From Chthoniobacterales bacterium (lineage in GTDB: Bacteria; Verrucomicrobiota; Verrucomicrobiia; Chthoniobacterales; UBA10450), in assembly GCA_013695925.1 (NCBI GenBank), contig JACCZO010000249.1, forward strand, positions 1 through 5,913: a stretch of 5,913 nucleotides of DNA, given 5' to 3'. The translations under genes and the position numbers were made by a program. The notes beneath the pieces were generated by a model. It was not told the origin of the DNA, searched no databases, and was given only the letters and a program-made list of their open reading frames with translations. This document shows, one piece after another, positions 5,009 through 5,913 of the stretch. The first letter of the stretch is position 1; every line of letters begins with the position of its first letter.

Positions 5009-5913
5009 TCTTCGAATTCAGGCGCCTCGTCTGCCCCGGCGGCGGTTTTCTCGAGCAGCAACTGCTCGATCCGTTTCCGGCTGACCTGACGAACCGTAAT
5101 CGCGAGGCGCGGAATCTCGAGCCGCGCCCCGACGTTAGGCAAATAACCCAGCCGATTGAAAACGTAGCCGCCGATGGTGTCGATCCCGTCCGCCATGAGT
5201 TCAAAGCCGATATGCTCGGTCAGATCATCGAGCCGGGCGTTGCCGCTGGCGAGAAAACGGCCGTTCTCAAGCGGTTCGATATAGAGGTCGGCGTCGCCAA
5301 GGGGCGCGGCGTCGCTCAGGATTTCCTCGATGATGTCGCCCAGAGTGATAATTCCCTCCGTCCCGCCAAATTCGTCGACCACGATCGCGAGCCCCTGCGG
5401 ATGGGAGAGGAAACCGCGGAGCAGCCCCATCGCCGGCATCGTTTCCGGGACGAAGGAGGGCGGAATGAGCGTCTCGGTGTAGTGCTGCGACGGGTCCAGC
5501 AGGAATTGCTTTACGTCGATGATCCCGGCGATCTGGTCCGGCGTCCCGGCATAGACCGGGACCCGCCGGTGCCGCCGTTCCTGGCAGAGCCGGATTGCCT
5601 CATCGTTAGGCAAATCATCCGGCAGGACAAAAGTATCGACCCGCGGGGTCATGCAATCCTTTGCCGTCTTGTCCCCGAGCTTGATGATCTCCTGGATCAT
5701 CTCGCCTTCGGCCTCGTGCAGGGTGCCCTCGGCTTCGCCCATCTCGACCAGGGTTTCGAGTTCCTCATCGCTGATCCGTGGCCGCACCCGCAATCGCTCC
5801 GGGGTGAGGCGATCGATCACGAGCGTGCTGGCATTTTCCAGGACGTGTCCAAAGCGATCGAGCAGCGGCATCATCACTTTCAAGGTCAAGACGCCCAGCG
5901 CCGAAATCCGGTA
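5005..5913 (-). CDS. CNNM/CorC-family protein, C-terminal part (runs off the right edge)
   Basis: The frame is open to the last base of the window, so the start and most of the DUF21 membrane domain lie outside; 302 residues are visible. A TTG at 5887-5889 is in frame but is not a believable start, because family-like sequence (YRISALG) continues above it. The visible order is the end of DUF21, an ISDEELETLVEMGEAEG linker (about 47-63), CBS1 starting at MTPRVD (88-93), CBS2 with VVDEFGGTEGIITLGDIIEEI (178-198), and a full CorC_HlyC domain (about 209-288) with DTIGGYVFNRLGYLP. This is the standard cytosolic half of a bacterial CNNM magnesium/cation transporter. The TGA overlaps the ATG of the shorter paralogue (ATGA), so the two are made together and might form a heterodimer; that is inference. 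Confidence 0.92.
   Translation of the reverse strand, partial: YRISALGVLTLKVMMPLLDRFGHVLENASTLVIDRLTPERLRVRPRISDEELETLVEMGEAEGTLHEAEGEMIQEIIKLGDKTAKDCMTPRVDTFVLPDDLPNDEAIRLCQERRHRRVPVYAGTPDQIAGIIDVKQFLLDPSQHYTETLIPPSFVPETMPAMGLLRGFLSHPQGLAIVVDEFGGTEGIITLGDIIEEILSDAAPLGDADLYIEPLENGRFLASGNARLDDLTEHIGFELMADGIDTIGGYVFNRLGYLPNVGARLEIPRLAITVRQVSRKRIEQLLLEKTAAGADEAPEFEE

Noticed and set aside
5133..5615. 12-bp direct repeat CGTTAGGCAAAT within the upstream CNNM gene
   Set aside because: Both copies encode Leu-Pro-Asn in unrelated parts of the protein. As a repeat it is not meaningful by itself; it is reported only as part of the CGTTAGGC word count.
281..5860. CGATCG is frequent (11 copies found)
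   Set aside because: It is above the roughly two expected from base composition alone, but CG- and GATC-containing words are common in many GC-rich genomes and codon bias in Asp/Arg/Ile codons can produce this. No positional pattern was seen.
5887..5889. TTG as a start for the right-edge CNNM gene
   Set aside because: The frame stays open to the window end with family-like residues above it, and the DUF21 membrane domain must lie upstream, so the true start is outside the window.

Overview
The window looks like a piece of a GC-rich chromosome, most probably from a soil member of the Verrucomicrobiota. That placement is an inference. It rests on two kinds of low-complexity intergenic repeat that I associate from memory with this phylum (TGGAGTNN octamers and CTCGTG hexamers), on the TPLGSD / W-F-D-type secreted protein, and on the general gene content. 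No rRNA, tRNA, CRISPR array, transposase or integrase is visible.

Layout, left to right. (a) 1-101, minus: the first 33 codons of a lipoprotein that runs off the left edge. (b) 102-401: no convincing gene, but three short inverted repeats, an orphan strong Shine-Dalgarno sequence and a 49-codon reading frame with one YD-repeat-like motif. (c) 402-1142, minus: an exported protein of unknown function made of two diverged copies of one domain of about 92 residues, in DNA of locally lower GC. (d) 1331-3330, minus: a compact molybdenum-cofactor operon transcribed moaA, moaC, mog. MoaA and MoaC make cyclic pyranopterin monophosphate from GTP, and Mog adenylylates molybdopterin later in the pathway. 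moaD, moaE and moeA are not in the window. (e) 3331-3527: a divergent promoter region dominated by a 106-bp near-palindrome of hexamer repeats. (f) 3528-4046, plus: a lipoprotein with a BamE/SmpA-like core and a Gly/Tyr-rich insert. (g) 4061-5913, minus: two overlapping CNNM/CorC-type membrane protein genes. The upstream one is cut by the right edge and has a full cytosolic half. The downstream one lacks the C-terminal CorC_HlyC domain and appears to lack ion-ligand residues.

I found no clearly new multi-gene system. The most unusual features are: an octamer repeat array at the moaC/mog junction that supplies the stop/start overlap and Mog's first ~20 residues; the large hexamer palindrome between moaA and the lipoprotein gene; the duplicated-domain secreted protein; the unequal CNNM pair; and the octamer CGTTAGGC, which occurs five times where about 0.2 would be expected.
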